From: Fimbriimonadaceae bacterium
Lineage (GTDB): Bacteria > Armatimonadota > Fimbriimonadia > Fimbriimonadales > Fimbriimonadaceae
Direction of reading: 5' to 3'
Assembly: GCA_026129685.1 (NCBI GenBank)
Contig: JAHCHO010000016.1
Span: forward strand, 1-34,106
Length of the DNA stretch: 34,106 nt
A program made the translations under genes and the position numbers. Positions 24,574-32,150 of the stretch are shown here, one piece after another. The notes under the pieces were generated by a model, which had not been told where the DNA came from, did not search any database, and saw only the letters and a list, made by a program, of their open reading frames with translations. Numbering within the stretch: position 1 is the stretch's first letter; every line of letters starts with the position of its first letter.

Positions 24574-24581
24574 TAGACTAT
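24574..24581 (+). promoter_or_regulatory. Possible -10 box for ispG (TAGACT or GACTAT)
   Basis: Two overlapping hexamers, TAGACT (10 nt before the ATG) and GACTAT (8 nt before it), could serve. Neither is close to consensus. Confidence 0.3.
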
Positions 24582-24589
24582 TGGCAACG

Positions 24590-25822
24590 ATGCTCGAAAC
24601 GACCTATCCGAGACGCAAGACGCGACCCGTTCGGGTCGGGGATGTGACGATCGGGGGCGGCCATCCGGTGGTCGTCCAGTCCATGATCACCTCCGAAACG
24701 CGGGAGATCGAGGCGTGCGTCGAGCAGATCGTCGCGATGCACCGGGCCGGCTCGGAGATCGTGCGCGTCACGACGCCCAGTCTGGACGAGGCGCGCTGCC
24801 TCGGGGAGATCAAGGCCAAGGTTCGGGAGCGGTACCGCGACGTGCCACTGGTCGCGGACGTCCACCATCAGGGATCCGACATCGCGGTCGAAGTCGCCAA
24901 GTACGTCGACAAAGTACGCATCAATCCGGGTCTTTTCGTGTTTCGGAAGCACACCAACCGCGAGGAATACACGCCGGACGAGCACGCCGCCGAACGGTCG
25001 GCGATCGAAGCGTGTCTCGTACCGGTCATCGAAGCGGTGAAGCGGCGCGGCGTCGCAATGCGAGTGGGGGTGAACCATGGGTCCTTGTCGGAACGCATGC
25101 TCGTCACCTACGGCGATACCCCGGAGGGCATGGTCGAGAGCGCTTTGGAGTATCTGCGGATCTGCGAAGCGCACGACTACCGAGACATCGTGCTGTCGCT
25201 CAAGGCGAGCCGGGTGCCCGTCATGCTCGCGGCCAACCGGCTGATGGTGCGGCGCATGGACGAGTTGGGGATGTCGTACCCGTTGCACCTTGGAGTGACC
25301 GAAGCGGGCGACGGCGACTACGCGCGGATCAAGTCGACCGCCGGGATCGCGACCTTGTTGAACGAGGGGATTGGTGACACGATCCGGGTAAGTTTGTCGG
25401 AGGACCCCTTGAACGAATTGCCCGTGTGCTATGACATCCTCCAGGCGCTCGGCCTGCGCAAAACGAAAGTCGAGTACATCGCCTGCCCCTCGTGCGGTCG
25501 GACCAAGTTCGACCTCCCGACGGTCTTGCGGGAAGTTCGGGATGCCACCCGCCACCTAGTCGGCCTCGATATCGCCGTAATGGGTTGCATCGTGAACGGT
25601 CCGGGCGAGATGGCGGACGCGGACTACGGGTATGTGGGCAAGGCGGGCGGCAAGATCGCGCTCTACCGCAAACGCGAGGTCGTGAAGGCGAACATCGCGC
25701 AAGAGGACGGCGTCAAGGAGTTGGTCGCGTTGCTGAAGTCGGACGGCGTTTGGAGCGACCCGCCGGAGGGTCAGCCCGTCTCGGCACGGCCACCACTCAC
25801 CGCCATCCGTACCATCGGCTAA
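24590..25822 (+). CDS. ispG: 4-hydroxy-3-methylbut-2-en-1-yl diphosphate synthase IspG
   Basis: A 410-residue enzyme of the MEP isoprenoid pathway that reduces MEcPP to HMBPP using a [4Fe-4S] cluster. The barrel opens with [16 protein letters not shown] and VVVQSM, and VADVHHQ is typical. The cluster ligands are C299 and C302 in CPSCGR and C333 in [10 protein letters not shown], with the catalytic glutamate E340. Length is slightly above the E. coli enzyme (372), with a C-terminal tail after about residue 385 that looks unstructured. The ATG at 24590 fits the family start. It converges on queF with a 19-bp gap. No other MEP gene is nearby. Confidence 0.96.
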   Translation: MLETTYPRRKTRPVRVGDVTIGGGHPVVVQSMITSETREIEACVEQIVAMHRAGSEIVRVTTPSLDEARCLGEIKAKVRERYRDVPLVADVHHQGSDIAVEVAKYVDKVRINPGLFVFRKHTNREEYTPDEHAAERSAIEACLVPVIEAVKRRGVAMRVGVNHGSLSERMLVTYGDTPEGMVESALEYLRICEAHDYRDIVLSLKASRVPVMLAANRLMVRRMDELGMSYPLHLGVTEAGDGDYARIKSTAGIATLLNEGIGDTIRVSLSEDPLNELPVCYDILQALGLRKTKVEYIACPSCGRTKFDLPTVLREVRDATRHLVGLDIAVMGCIVNGPGEMADADYGYVGKAGGKIALYRKREVVKANIAQEDGVKELVALLKSDGVWSDPPEGQPVSARPPLTAIRTIG

Positions 25823-25841
25823 AAGACGGAGGGCGACGAAC

Positions 25842-26186
25842 CTAAGGCCGAAGTCCGGTCTCCGTCACGATCACGGAGGCGATGCCGCCGCGGACGTTGA
25901 AGTGACCGGTCACTCGCATCCACTTCGGCGCACAAGAGGCCACAAGGTCGTCGAGAATCTGGTTTGTTACCGCCTCGAAGAACGCCCCCCGGTCACGGTA
26001 GGTGAAGTAGTAGAACTTCAGCGATTTGAGTTCGAGACACAGGCCGGCGGGGATGTACTCGACTTCGATCGTCGCGAAATCGGGCTGGCCCGTCTTCGGG
26101 CACAGACTGGTGAACTCGGGGCAGACGTGCCGGATCGCGTAGTCGCGGTTCGGCGCGGGGTTGGGGAAGGTCTCGACCACGGCCAT
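25842..26186 (-). CDS. queF: 7-cyano-7-deazaguanine (preQ0) reductase QueF, short form
   Basis: A 114-residue unimodular QueF that reduces preQ0 to preQ1 with NADPH for queuosine in tRNA. The catalytic cysteine is C29 in [12 protein letters not shown] with D36 nearby, and the QueF motif ELKSLK is at 52-57. The substrate-contact His-Glu pair of B. subtilis QueF reads Phe-Glu here (F70, E71). RGGI near 99-102 is conserved. The ATG at 26186 was chosen because it begins just before the conserved ETFPNPAP, has GGAGGGG close upstream, and follows a TACAAT box by 10 nt; longer starts at 26198 or 26258 would overlap the promoter or the divergent gene. The other queuosine genes are not in the window. 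Confidence 0.92.
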   Translation of the reverse strand: MAVVETFPNPAPNRDYAIRHVCPEFTSLCPKTGQPDFATIEVEYIPAGLCLELKSLKFYYFTYRDRGAFFEAVTNQILDDLVASCAPKWMRVTGHFNVRGGIASVIVTETGLRP

Positions 26187-26196
26187 GGGCCCCTCC

Positions 26197-26202
26197 ATTG
26201 TA
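26197..26202 (-). promoter_or_regulatory. -10 box for queF (TACAAT)
   Basis: TACAAT on the minus strand ends 10 nt before the ATG at 26186. It overlaps another in-frame ATG (26198), which therefore cannot be the start if this promoter is used. Confidence 0.45.
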
Positions 26203-26256
26203 TCCGGGCCGAAGCGGTCGCCCCAACGGGCGTCAAGGTACCATCCCTCCACCTCC

Positions 26257-27174
26257 ATGAGCGACCACGGCGCGAGGAAGCGAAGGCCGATCGGCGACCC
26301 TGCCGACTGGGTCCTTTGGTGGTGGTTTCCGATTCGTCGATGGGAGACGGTCGCTCTGTACCGGTCAATTGGTATGGACCGGTACTATTCCTTCATCATC
26401 GGGTTGACGCGCGAGCTGGACTTTCGCCGTTGCGTCCAAGAACTGGCGCCGGGACACACGCCACTGAGCCAGGAGGACCTGACCTGGTTTCGCCAGGAGT
26501 GCCGCTACCACGACGCCGCCAACATGATTCGGATCGGCTTCCTACTGCCACCTTTCGGCGTCCTTGCGGCGCACGGCGCGTGGGGACTGGCGGTGATGTT
26601 GCTTGGCTTCGGTCTGCTCCACACCTACTCGCTGATGTTGGATCGGTACAAGCAACTATTCCTGAACTTGTATGAACAGCAGGCCCGCGATGATGGGGTC
26701 GAACTGCCGGAGAAGATCAGGCGGTCGAGCGGCGTTTCGTTTCAGCCATCCCCGTTTCATCGGGTACCCCTCCGGTGGTACTTCGACCCGAAACCCTGGG
26801 AGTCCGAACGGTTCTTCCTCGCCCTGGGCATCGGTTACTGGCAACGGGTCGTGTACTACATGACTTCCAAGGCCTGGCACCCGGTGGCCGAGCGTCGGGA
26901 GCCCGGAGCCCGGACTTCATTCTTCCGGGAGGGCTCCCGGCAAGAGATGGTGGATTTCGAGTTCGCGACGCGCCTGGGGGAGACGATGCACTGGCTGGGT
27001 CTCCTAACGCTGGCGCCGGTCGCCACCACTCTCTGGCGGTTCGGCAGCTATTGGTCTTCCGGCATTGCGCTGTTCGTCATGCTGACGGACGCGCTCCTCG
27101 TCATGACCTTGCGCATGCATCGGGCCCGCATCTGGAAGCTGGTTCAGCGCGTCGCCGCCCAGGCTCAATCATGA
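26257..27174 (+). CDS. Membrane protein with two CrtO-like halves (putative acyltransferase)
   Basis: A 305-residue protein. The first half has [20 protein letters not shown] (75-94), then a hydrophobic hairpin (about 95-125) ending LMLDRYKQL. The second half repeats the order: [17 protein letters not shown] (233-249), a hydrophobic pair (250-283) ending [11 protein letters not shown]. The pattern 'E...H, hydrophobic with a Pro, then a basic RY/RxH end' resembles CrtO, the glycosyl-4,4'-diaponeurosporenoate acyltransferase of staphyloxanthin synthesis, but as a tandem duplication. This is a weak, pattern-level match and no catalytic proof is visible. The ATG at 26257 was chosen with a TACCAT box 12 nt upstream. 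It overlaps the next gene by ATGA, so they are translationally coupled. Confidence 0.5.
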   Translation: MSDHGARKRRPIGDPADWVLWWWFPIRRWETVALYRSIGMDRYYSFIIGLTRELDFRRCVQELAPGHTPLSQEDLTWFRQECRYHDAANMIRIGFLLPPFGVLAAHGAWGLAVMLLGFGLLHTYSLMLDRYKQLFLNLYEQQARDDGVELPEKIRRSSGVSFQPSPFHRVPLRWYFDPKPWESERFFLALGIGYWQRVVYYMTSKAWHPVAERREPGARTSFFREGSRQEMVDFEFATRLGETMHWLGLLTLAPVATTLWRFGSYWSSGIALFVMLTDALLVMTLRMHRARIWKLVQRVAAQAQS

Positions 27175-28319
27175 AGCACCCCCGCGTTCTCATCGTCTCC
27201 GCCTCCGTCGGCAACGGCCACATGAGTGCGACGCGCGCGATCCACGAGGAGTGCGAACGACGCGGGGTGCCCGTCAAGTCCATCGATATGATTGAGTTTA
27301 CGCCGCGAGCCTTCCAAGGATGGTATCGCGGAGGCTACGAGAGGGCGGTCAAGGACACGCCGAAACTGTGGGGATTCCTCTACGCCCTTTCGGACGTGCG
27401 GGGACCGATCTTCAGCCTTCAGGACTGGCTCGACCGGACGTTCTGCTTCCGGCTGGATCCGATCGTGCGGGAGTTCGACCCGGACGTGGTCGTCTGCACC
27501 CATTCCCTTCCCCAGCCGCGTCTGCTCCGGCTCAAGCGGCAAGGATTGCGGTTCCGGATGACGATCGTGGTGACGGACATGCACCCCCACAAGATGTGGC
27601 TGCGCGGGGAGCCGGACGACTTCGCGGTGCCGTCCGACTGGTCGATCGCTCGCCTCAAGGAACGCATGCCGGAACTGACCGACGATCGCGTGGCGGCTAC
27701 CGGTATTCCCATCCACCGAGGGTTCGTGGCGATCGGGGAGTTCGCGGACCAGGACCCGCCTCTTGTGGTGCTCACCAGCGGCGGCATCGGCGGCGGGCCG
27801 ATCGTCGAGGCGATGGAGGCCCTGTCGTCGGTGCCGGAACGTTGCCGCATCGTGGCGGTGGCGGGGCGGAACGAACGGGCGAGACAAGACCTGGAGCGCC
27901 ATGCCGCCGCCCTGCCCGCCGGTCGCAACCCGGTCGAGGTGCGGGGCCACGTTCCGCTGGACCAGATGGCAGAACTCGTCCGGGGCTGCACGCTAATGGT
28001 GGCGAAGTCGGGCGGCCTCACTTCTTCCGAAGCCTTGGCGGCGGGGGCGCCCTTCGTGGTGTACCTGCCGCTGCTGATTCCCGGTCAGGAGGAGCAGAAC
28101 GCGGAGTTCCTCAAGGAGTCGGGCGCCGGGGTCCATGCCGCCAACCGCGACGAACTGGTGGCGACGGTGATGCGGCTCCTGCGTTCTCCGGAAGAGCGGC
28201 GAGCGATGAGGAGCAAGGCCCTTTTGGTGGCGAAGCCGAACGCGGCCGCTCGGATCGTGGACGGCCTTCTCGAACATCATACGGGGAACCCGCCGACGAA
28301 TCCCATCAGCAACCAGTAA
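27171..28319 (+). CDS. MGDG synthase/UgtP-like GT28 glycosyltransferase
   Basis: A 382-residue enzyme of the monogalactosyl- or glucosyl-diacylglycerol synthase group (MurG fold). The N-terminus has SASVGNGHMSAT (10-21), followed by YERAVKDTPKLWGFLYALSD, typical of the MGDG_synth domain. TDMHPHKMW (135-143) matches the family's T-D-x-x-x-H-x-x-W region. The nucleotide-sugar site is KSGGLTSSEAL (279-289) followed by PGQEEQN (304-310). It should transfer a sugar from a nucleotide donor to a membrane lipid at the inner face of the membrane; whether the acceptor is diacylglycerol or another lipid is not visible. It starts inside the stop codon of the CrtO-like gene. Confidence 0.85.
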   Translation: MKHPRVLIVSASVGNGHMSATRAIHEECERRGVPVKSIDMIEFTPRAFQGWYRGGYERAVKDTPKLWGFLYALSDVRGPIFSLQDWLDRTFCFRLDPIVREFDPDVVVCTHSLPQPRLLRLKRQGLRFRMTIVVTDMHPHKMWLRGEPDDFAVPSDWSIARLKERMPELTDDRVAATGIPIHRGFVAIGEFADQDPPLVVLTSGGIGGGPIVEAMEALSSVPERCRIVAVAGRNERARQDLERHAAALPAGRNPVEVRGHVPLDQMAELVRGCTLMVAKSGGLTSSEALAAGAPFVVYLPLLIPGQEEQNAEFLKESGAGVHAANRDELVATVMRLLRSPEERRAMRSKALLVAKPNAAARIVDGLLEHHTGNPPTNPISNQ

Positions 28320-28322
28320 TAT
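28317..28322 (+). promoter_or_regulatory. -10 box for the ArsR-B12 regulator (TAATAT)
   Basis: TAATAT overlaps the TAA stop of the glycosyltransferase gene and ends 8 nt before the TTG at 28331. The region 28317-28333 is AT-rich compared with its surroundings, as expected of a promoter. AGAGGA in the gap is only a base or two from the TTG, too close to act as a ribosome binding site. Confidence 0.5.
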
Positions 28323-28330
28323 AAGAGGAA

Positions 28331-29284
28331 TTGAAATCACAGGTATTCGCCGAGATCGCCGACGCCTCCCGCCGCAACATCCTTGCCGAACTCCGGCGGG
28401 GACCGCGCACGGTGTCGGAATTGGTCAGCGCGACCGGACTCAAGCAACCCAACGTCTCGAACCATCTTGCCCGTCTGAGGGATTGCGGTTTGGTCGAGGC
28501 GACCAAGCGGGGTCGGCTGGTGTTCTACGCCCTCAACGACCCGCGCGTCGAGGCGGCCCTAGGGATTGCCGCGAACGGGCTCTGCACCCGCGCTCATGAC
28601 CCGATCTCCCTGGCAACCTACGTCGAGCGGTACGCCGAAGCGGCCGTTCGGGGCGAAGAGGCGGCGTGCGTTGCGGTGGTGGACGAGCTGCTAGCACTGC
28701 ACGTCGACCTGGTGACGCTCTATTCCGACGTGCTTGGGCCGGCGATGGCAAGGGTCGGCGACGGGTACGTTCTCGGTGAGATCGACGAGGGTCAGGAGCA
28801 TCTCGCCAGCGCGATCACGGAGCGCGCGATGGCGCGGATCGTCCACTTTCGCACCAAGGGCGTCATGAACGAGCGGCTGGCCCTACTCGGCTGCTCGGCG
28901 GGGAACCTCCACACGCTCGGACTAAGGATGCTGAGCGATTACCTTGCCTCGGAGGGTTGGGAGGTGCGCTTTCTCGGGGCGAACGTACCCCACCAGGCGT
29001 TCCTCGAGGCCGAACTGCGTTACGAGCCGGAAATCGTCCTGGTCAGTTGCGGAGCGAGGGGAACCGAGGAGGCTTGCGAGTCGCTCGTACGAGCTTTGTC
29101 GGACCGGAAACCGCTTCGGCCCGATCTGCGGGTCGGCGTCGGGGGACGGTGCGCACTGGAAGCGGCCCCACGGTTCCTGGAAGCGGGCGCCGATTTCACC
29201 GCCCGCGACTTGCGCGAGTTCGCGGCGGTCTCCCTGCCGAGTCTGGCGGAGCGGCGTCGTCCGCCCGGCGCAAATCGTCTATAA
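28331..29284 (+). CDS. ArsR-type winged-helix regulator fused to a cobalamin-binding module
   Basis: A 317-residue fusion. Residues 5-68 are an ArsR-type winged helix (DASRRNILAELRRGPRTVSE, then GLKQPNVSNHLARLR as recognition helix) without the metal-binding Cys box. Residues about 95-175 match the B12-binding cap (helical) and 180-300 the B12-binding Rossmann domain. The lower-ligand motif DxHxxG reads NLHTLG, with H194 as the likely cobalt ligand. The cap has Y146-x9-E156-H157, aligning with Trp-x9-Glu-His of the light sensors CarH/LitR. At the next position, where CarH has the histidine that binds cobalt after light exposure, this protein has V147. It probably represses transcription in response to a cobalamin form. 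The start is TTG, with a TAATAT box 8 nt upstream; no nearby ATG fits. Confidence 0.8.
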   Translation: MKSQVFAEIADASRRNILAELRRGPRTVSELVSATGLKQPNVSNHLARLRDCGLVEATKRGRLVFYALNDPRVEAALGIAANGLCTRAHDPISLATYVERYAEAAVRGEEAACVAVVDELLALHVDLVTLYSDVLGPAMARVGDGYVLGEIDEGQEHLASAITERAMARIVHFRTKGVMNERLALLGCSAGNLHTLGLRMLSDYLASEGWEVRFLGANVPHQAFLEAELRYEPEIVLVSCGARGTEEACESLVRALSDRKPLRPDLRVGVGGRCALEAAPRFLEAGADFTARDLREFAAVSLPSLAERRRPPGANRL

Positions 29285-29285
29285 C
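29280..29285 (+). promoter_or_regulatory. -10 box for the TPR gene (TATAAC)
   Basis: TATAAC lies across the stop codon of the ArsR-B12 gene and ends 9 nt before the GTG at 29295. Confidence 0.4.
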
Positions 29286-29294
29286 GGTAGTGCC

Positions 29295-30182
29295 GTGAAG
29301 CCAAGCTTTCGTCAGATCGCCGACTTGTTCGGTATCCCGATCCCCGAACACGCATCCGAGCCGTCGGACGACATTGTGACGGTCAAGGGACGCCTCGGCC
29401 GAACCGCCGAAGAGTCGCGGGCGTTCGGCAACATGCTGATGCTGGAGGGAAAGACGGAGCTCGCGATCGAGCATTTCCGCCGCGCGGTCGAACAAGAGGG
29501 AGAACAGAGCCTTGCCGCCAAGCTGGACCTCGGCGGCGCGTACGAATACGTCGACATGATGCCGCAGGCGTTGCGCCAGTACCGCGCGGCGCTCAAGGTC
29601 CACGCCGACAGCGTGGATCCTTACGTCGCGCTCTCCGACTTCTACAAGCGCCACGGCCGGATGCGGTCGGCGATCGGGCGGATCGAAGAGGCGATTCGGC
29701 TGCAACCCAAGAATGCGTTCCTGCACTCCAAGTTGGCCGAGGACCTGCGCGAGATCGGGGAGCGCGAGATGGCGCTGATCGCGATCCAAGGCGCGGTGTC
29801 CGTCGCGCCGGAGGACGCCTTCTACCACTTCTGGATGGGCGACCTTCTCATCGAGTTGGGGCGATTCGCGGAGGCGCTGGACGCGCTCCGGGCGGCGATC
29901 GAGCTTTCTCCCGGCGACGACCATTACTACCTCCGGGCGGCGGTGGCCTTTTGGAGCGTGGGCAAACGACCGGAAGCGATCCGCGCCATTCGGTTGGCCG
30001 CCGACCTCGAACCGGACAAGCCGTCCTACCAGGGCATCTTGGCGGAATTGCTGGAGCGCACCGGGCAACACGACGAGGCGGCGATCATTCGCAAGACCCC
30101 CCTTGATCGCTACGACCGCGAGGTCGTGCGCCGATTCCTCGAGGAGATCGGGCGCGCAGCGGCCGCAACCGCAACCGATTGA
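29295..30182 (+). CDS. Cytoplasmic TPR-repeat protein
   Basis: A 295-residue protein with a charged N-terminus and no signal peptide. From about residue 38 to 265 it holds six or seven TPR units (AFGNMLMLEGKTELAIEHFRR; KLAEDLREIGEREMALIAIQ; WMGDLLIELGRFAEALDALRA are examples). It ends in a helical tail with repeated Ala. The function is unknown; TPR proteins act as protein-binding scaffolds. It begins with GTG 10 bp after the regulator gene and has its own possible -10 box (TATAAC). Co-regulation with the B12 regulator is possible but unproven. Confidence 0.8.
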   Translation: MKPSFRQIADLFGIPIPEHASEPSDDIVTVKGRLGRTAEESRAFGNMLMLEGKTELAIEHFRRAVEQEGEQSLAAKLDLGGAYEYVDMMPQALRQYRAALKVHADSVDPYVALSDFYKRHGRMRSAIGRIEEAIRLQPKNAFLHSKLAEDLREIGEREMALIAIQGAVSVAPEDAFYHFWMGDLLIELGRFAEALDALRAAIELSPGDDHYYLRAAVAFWSVGKRPEAIRAIRLAADLEPDKPSYQGILAELLERTGQHDEAAIIRKTPLDRYDREVVRRFLEEIGRAAAATATD

Positions 30183-30221
30183 CCCGCCGGAAGCGAGCGC
30201 GAGCGAACTGGAAGCAGTCGA

Positions 30222-30242
30222 GGTCGGGGCAGGAACCCGACC
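30222..30242 (+). terminator. Hairpin between the TPR gene and the amidase gene
   Basis: GGTCGGG (30222-30228) pairs with CCCGACC (30236-30242) around a 7-nt loop. No T-run follows. It lies 39 bp after the TPR stop and could be a weak terminator or a leader element of the amidase gene. Confidence 0.35.
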
Positions 30243-30275
30243 GGCCGCGACATCGTCCAACCTCCCATAGGGCGG

Positions 30276-32129
30276 ATGAAGCGCGCGCTCTGGGCGACCC
30301 TCATGTTGTCGGTGCCCCTGGCCCAAGGCCAGGACTATCCGGGCGCGTACTGGAAGCCCGCCGACCCGAGCAACTACACCGTCGCCGAGCGGCCCACGAC
30401 CTACCCGATCCAGTACGTTGTGATCCACACGGTCCAGGGAAGCTGGCTGGGCGCCCTGAACTGGTTCGCCAACCCCGCCTCGAACGTCAGCGCCCACTAT
30501 ACGATGCGCTCGGCCGACGGCTACGTCGGCCAATCCGTCCTCGAAAAGAACGTCGGATGGCATGCGGGGAACTGGTGGTACAACTGCCGCTCCGTCGGCA
30601 TCGAGCACGAAGGCTACGTGGACGATCCCCGGTGGTACACGGACGTCATGTACCGGGCCTCCGCCGATCTGACCCGCTACCTGGTGCGGAAATACGGCGT
30701 CTCGGTCACGCGGGCCAACGTTTTGGGGCACGTCGAGGTACCCGGCGCCACCCATACCGACCCGGGTCCGAACTGGGACTGGGCGAAGTACCTGTTCCTC
30801 GTGCGAACGTCCGGGCGGGCGATCGCCTGGGACTTCCCCGCCAAGATGGCGCCCGGCGAACGTCGCGAGGTGCGGTTGATCGTTCACAACGACGGCCTCG
30901 ACGCTTGGCCAAGCTCCGGTACCGGTTGGGTGAAGCTAGGGACTCAAGACCCGCAGGATCGTCCGAGCCCGTTCTTCACGGCGGGAAGTTGGGCGGACCG
31001 GCATCGTCCGCGCGCGGTGGATCGGAGCGTCGCGTACGGGCAGACCTTCGACTTTCGCTTCACGATGACCGCCCCCCACCAGCCGGGCAGGTACGTCGAG
31101 TCGTTTCAGCCCGTCGCGGAGGGGGTGGGGTACTTCGGTCCGATCGTGACGTTTGTGATCGACGTAGGCACCACGGAATCGGTGGTCGACAATCGGGACG
31201 TCGGCTTCACGGTCAGCGGCTCGTGGAGCACGGGGACGACGGCGCCCGGGCGTTACGGCGACGACTATCGCTACGCCGCCACCGGTCCCTCGGCCGCCGA
31301 CTACGCCGAATGGAACTTAAACGCGCCGGAGGACGGGGTGTACGACGTGTACGCCTGGTGGTCGCAGGGAACGAACCGTTGCGACCGGACACTCTACACG
31401 ATCTACGGCGCGGAGCCCTGGCAACGGGTCCGAACGACGGTCGACCAGCAGGCCAACGGCGGGCAGTGGAACCGGCTCGGGTCGATCCGTCTCCGCGCGG
31501 GTTCGGGAAAAGTGCGGCTCTTCGCGACCAGTCCGACCGGCGGCAAGGTCTGCATCGCGGACGCGGTGCGCTTCGTCGGGCCGGGCGTGGACCGAACGGT
31601 TCGCGCCCCATCGACGGGCCGACTAGGTTTCCTGGACAAGTTGGTCGACGATGCCGAGCCGGCGTTGCGGTTCTTCTACTCGCTGACCGACGCACAAAAG
31701 CGGCGCGCGCTGAACCGGCGTCCGCTCGAGTACGGCGAATTGGGCGACCAGTCGCGGACGCTGTTCCGTGAGGCGGCGGTCTTGGGAGCGGGGCTCGAGA
31801 CCCTCCGCTTCTTCGACCGAGCGTCGTTCTTCCTCGAGACGTTCCGGCGGCGAAAGGCGATCGAGCCACGATCGGGAGCGATCGTTCGCGGGCCATTGGT
31901 GGACGCCGGCAAGGGTGCGCGCCCTTACGATGGGGTCGAGGTTTCCTTCTCCTTCGGGCTGGATTCGGGTCGGGCCACGACGTACCGCTTCGAGGCAGAC
32001 CTTGCCGAGTCGCCCGCCGACCCGTACCTTGCTTCGTTCCTCGCCGATCGGGATCGGATCGTGGAACGCGGATGCGACGTGTTCCCCCAGCCGCCCAGCG
32101 ACTGCCTGTTGAACGCCCCCAAGGGGTAG
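30276..32129 (+). CDS. Secreted N-acetylmuramoyl-L-alanine amidase with golvesin-like domain
   Basis: A 617-residue protein. A signal peptide covers residues 1-18 (ALWATLMLSVPLAQG). An Amidase_2 domain spans about 35-170; the zinc ligands by comparison with AmpD are H51 (VVIHTVQG), H152 (GHVEV) and D162 (HTDPGPNWDW), and H152 to D162 has the same 10-residue spacing as in AmpD. It should cleave the bond between muramic acid and the stem peptide. A beta-rich linker follows (175-295), then a golvesin C-terminal-like domain near 300-432 (GSWSTGTTAPGRYGDDYRYA; YDVYAWWSQGTNRC; IADAVRFVG), which is common in extracellular enzymes. The last 180 residues match nothing I recognise. No clear promoter or Shine-Dalgarno was found before the ATG. 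Confidence 0.88.
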   Translation: MKRALWATLMLSVPLAQGQDYPGAYWKPADPSNYTVAERPTTYPIQYVVIHTVQGSWLGALNWFANPASNVSAHYTMRSADGYVGQSVLEKNVGWHAGNWWYNCRSVGIEHEGYVDDPRWYTDVMYRASADLTRYLVRKYGVSVTRANVLGHVEVPGATHTDPGPNWDWAKYLFLVRTSGRAIAWDFPAKMAPGERREVRLIVHNDGLDAWPSSGTGWVKLGTQDPQDRPSPFFTAGSWADRHRPRAVDRSVAYGQTFDFRFTMTAPHQPGRYVESFQPVAEGVGYFGPIVTFVIDVGTTESVVDNRDVGFTVSGSWSTGTTAPGRYGDDYRYAATGPSAADYAEWNLNAPEDGVYDVYAWWSQGTNRCDRTLYTIYGAEPWQRVRTTVDQQANGGQWNRLGSIRLRAGSGKVRLFATSPTGGKVCIADAVRFVGPGVDRTVRAPSTGRLGFLDKLVDDAEPALRFFYSLTDAQKRRALNRRPLEYGELGDQSRTLFREAAVLGAGLETLRFFDRASFFLETFRRRKAIEPRSGAIVRGPLVDAGKGARPYDGVEVSFSFGLDSGRATTYRFEADLAESPADPYLASFLADRDRIVERGCDVFPQPPSDCLLNAPKG

Positions 32130-32137
32130 CCGGATGC

Positions 32138-32143
32138 CATACT
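32138..32143 (+). promoter_or_regulatory. -10 box for the M24 peptidase gene (CATACT)
   Basis: CATACT ends 7 nt before the GTG at 32151, predicting a leaderless mRNA starting at a GTG codon. Confidence 0.45.
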
Positions 32144-32150
32144 CGGGAGC

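Noticed and set aside
25902-26675. Plus-strand open frame across queF and the CrtO-like gene
   Set aside because: It crosses two genes supported by motifs and by divergent -10 boxes.
28331-29284. Metal-sensing ArsR/SmtB repressor
   Set aside because: The winged helix lacks the Cys metal box of helix 3, and two-thirds of the protein is a cobalamin-binding module.
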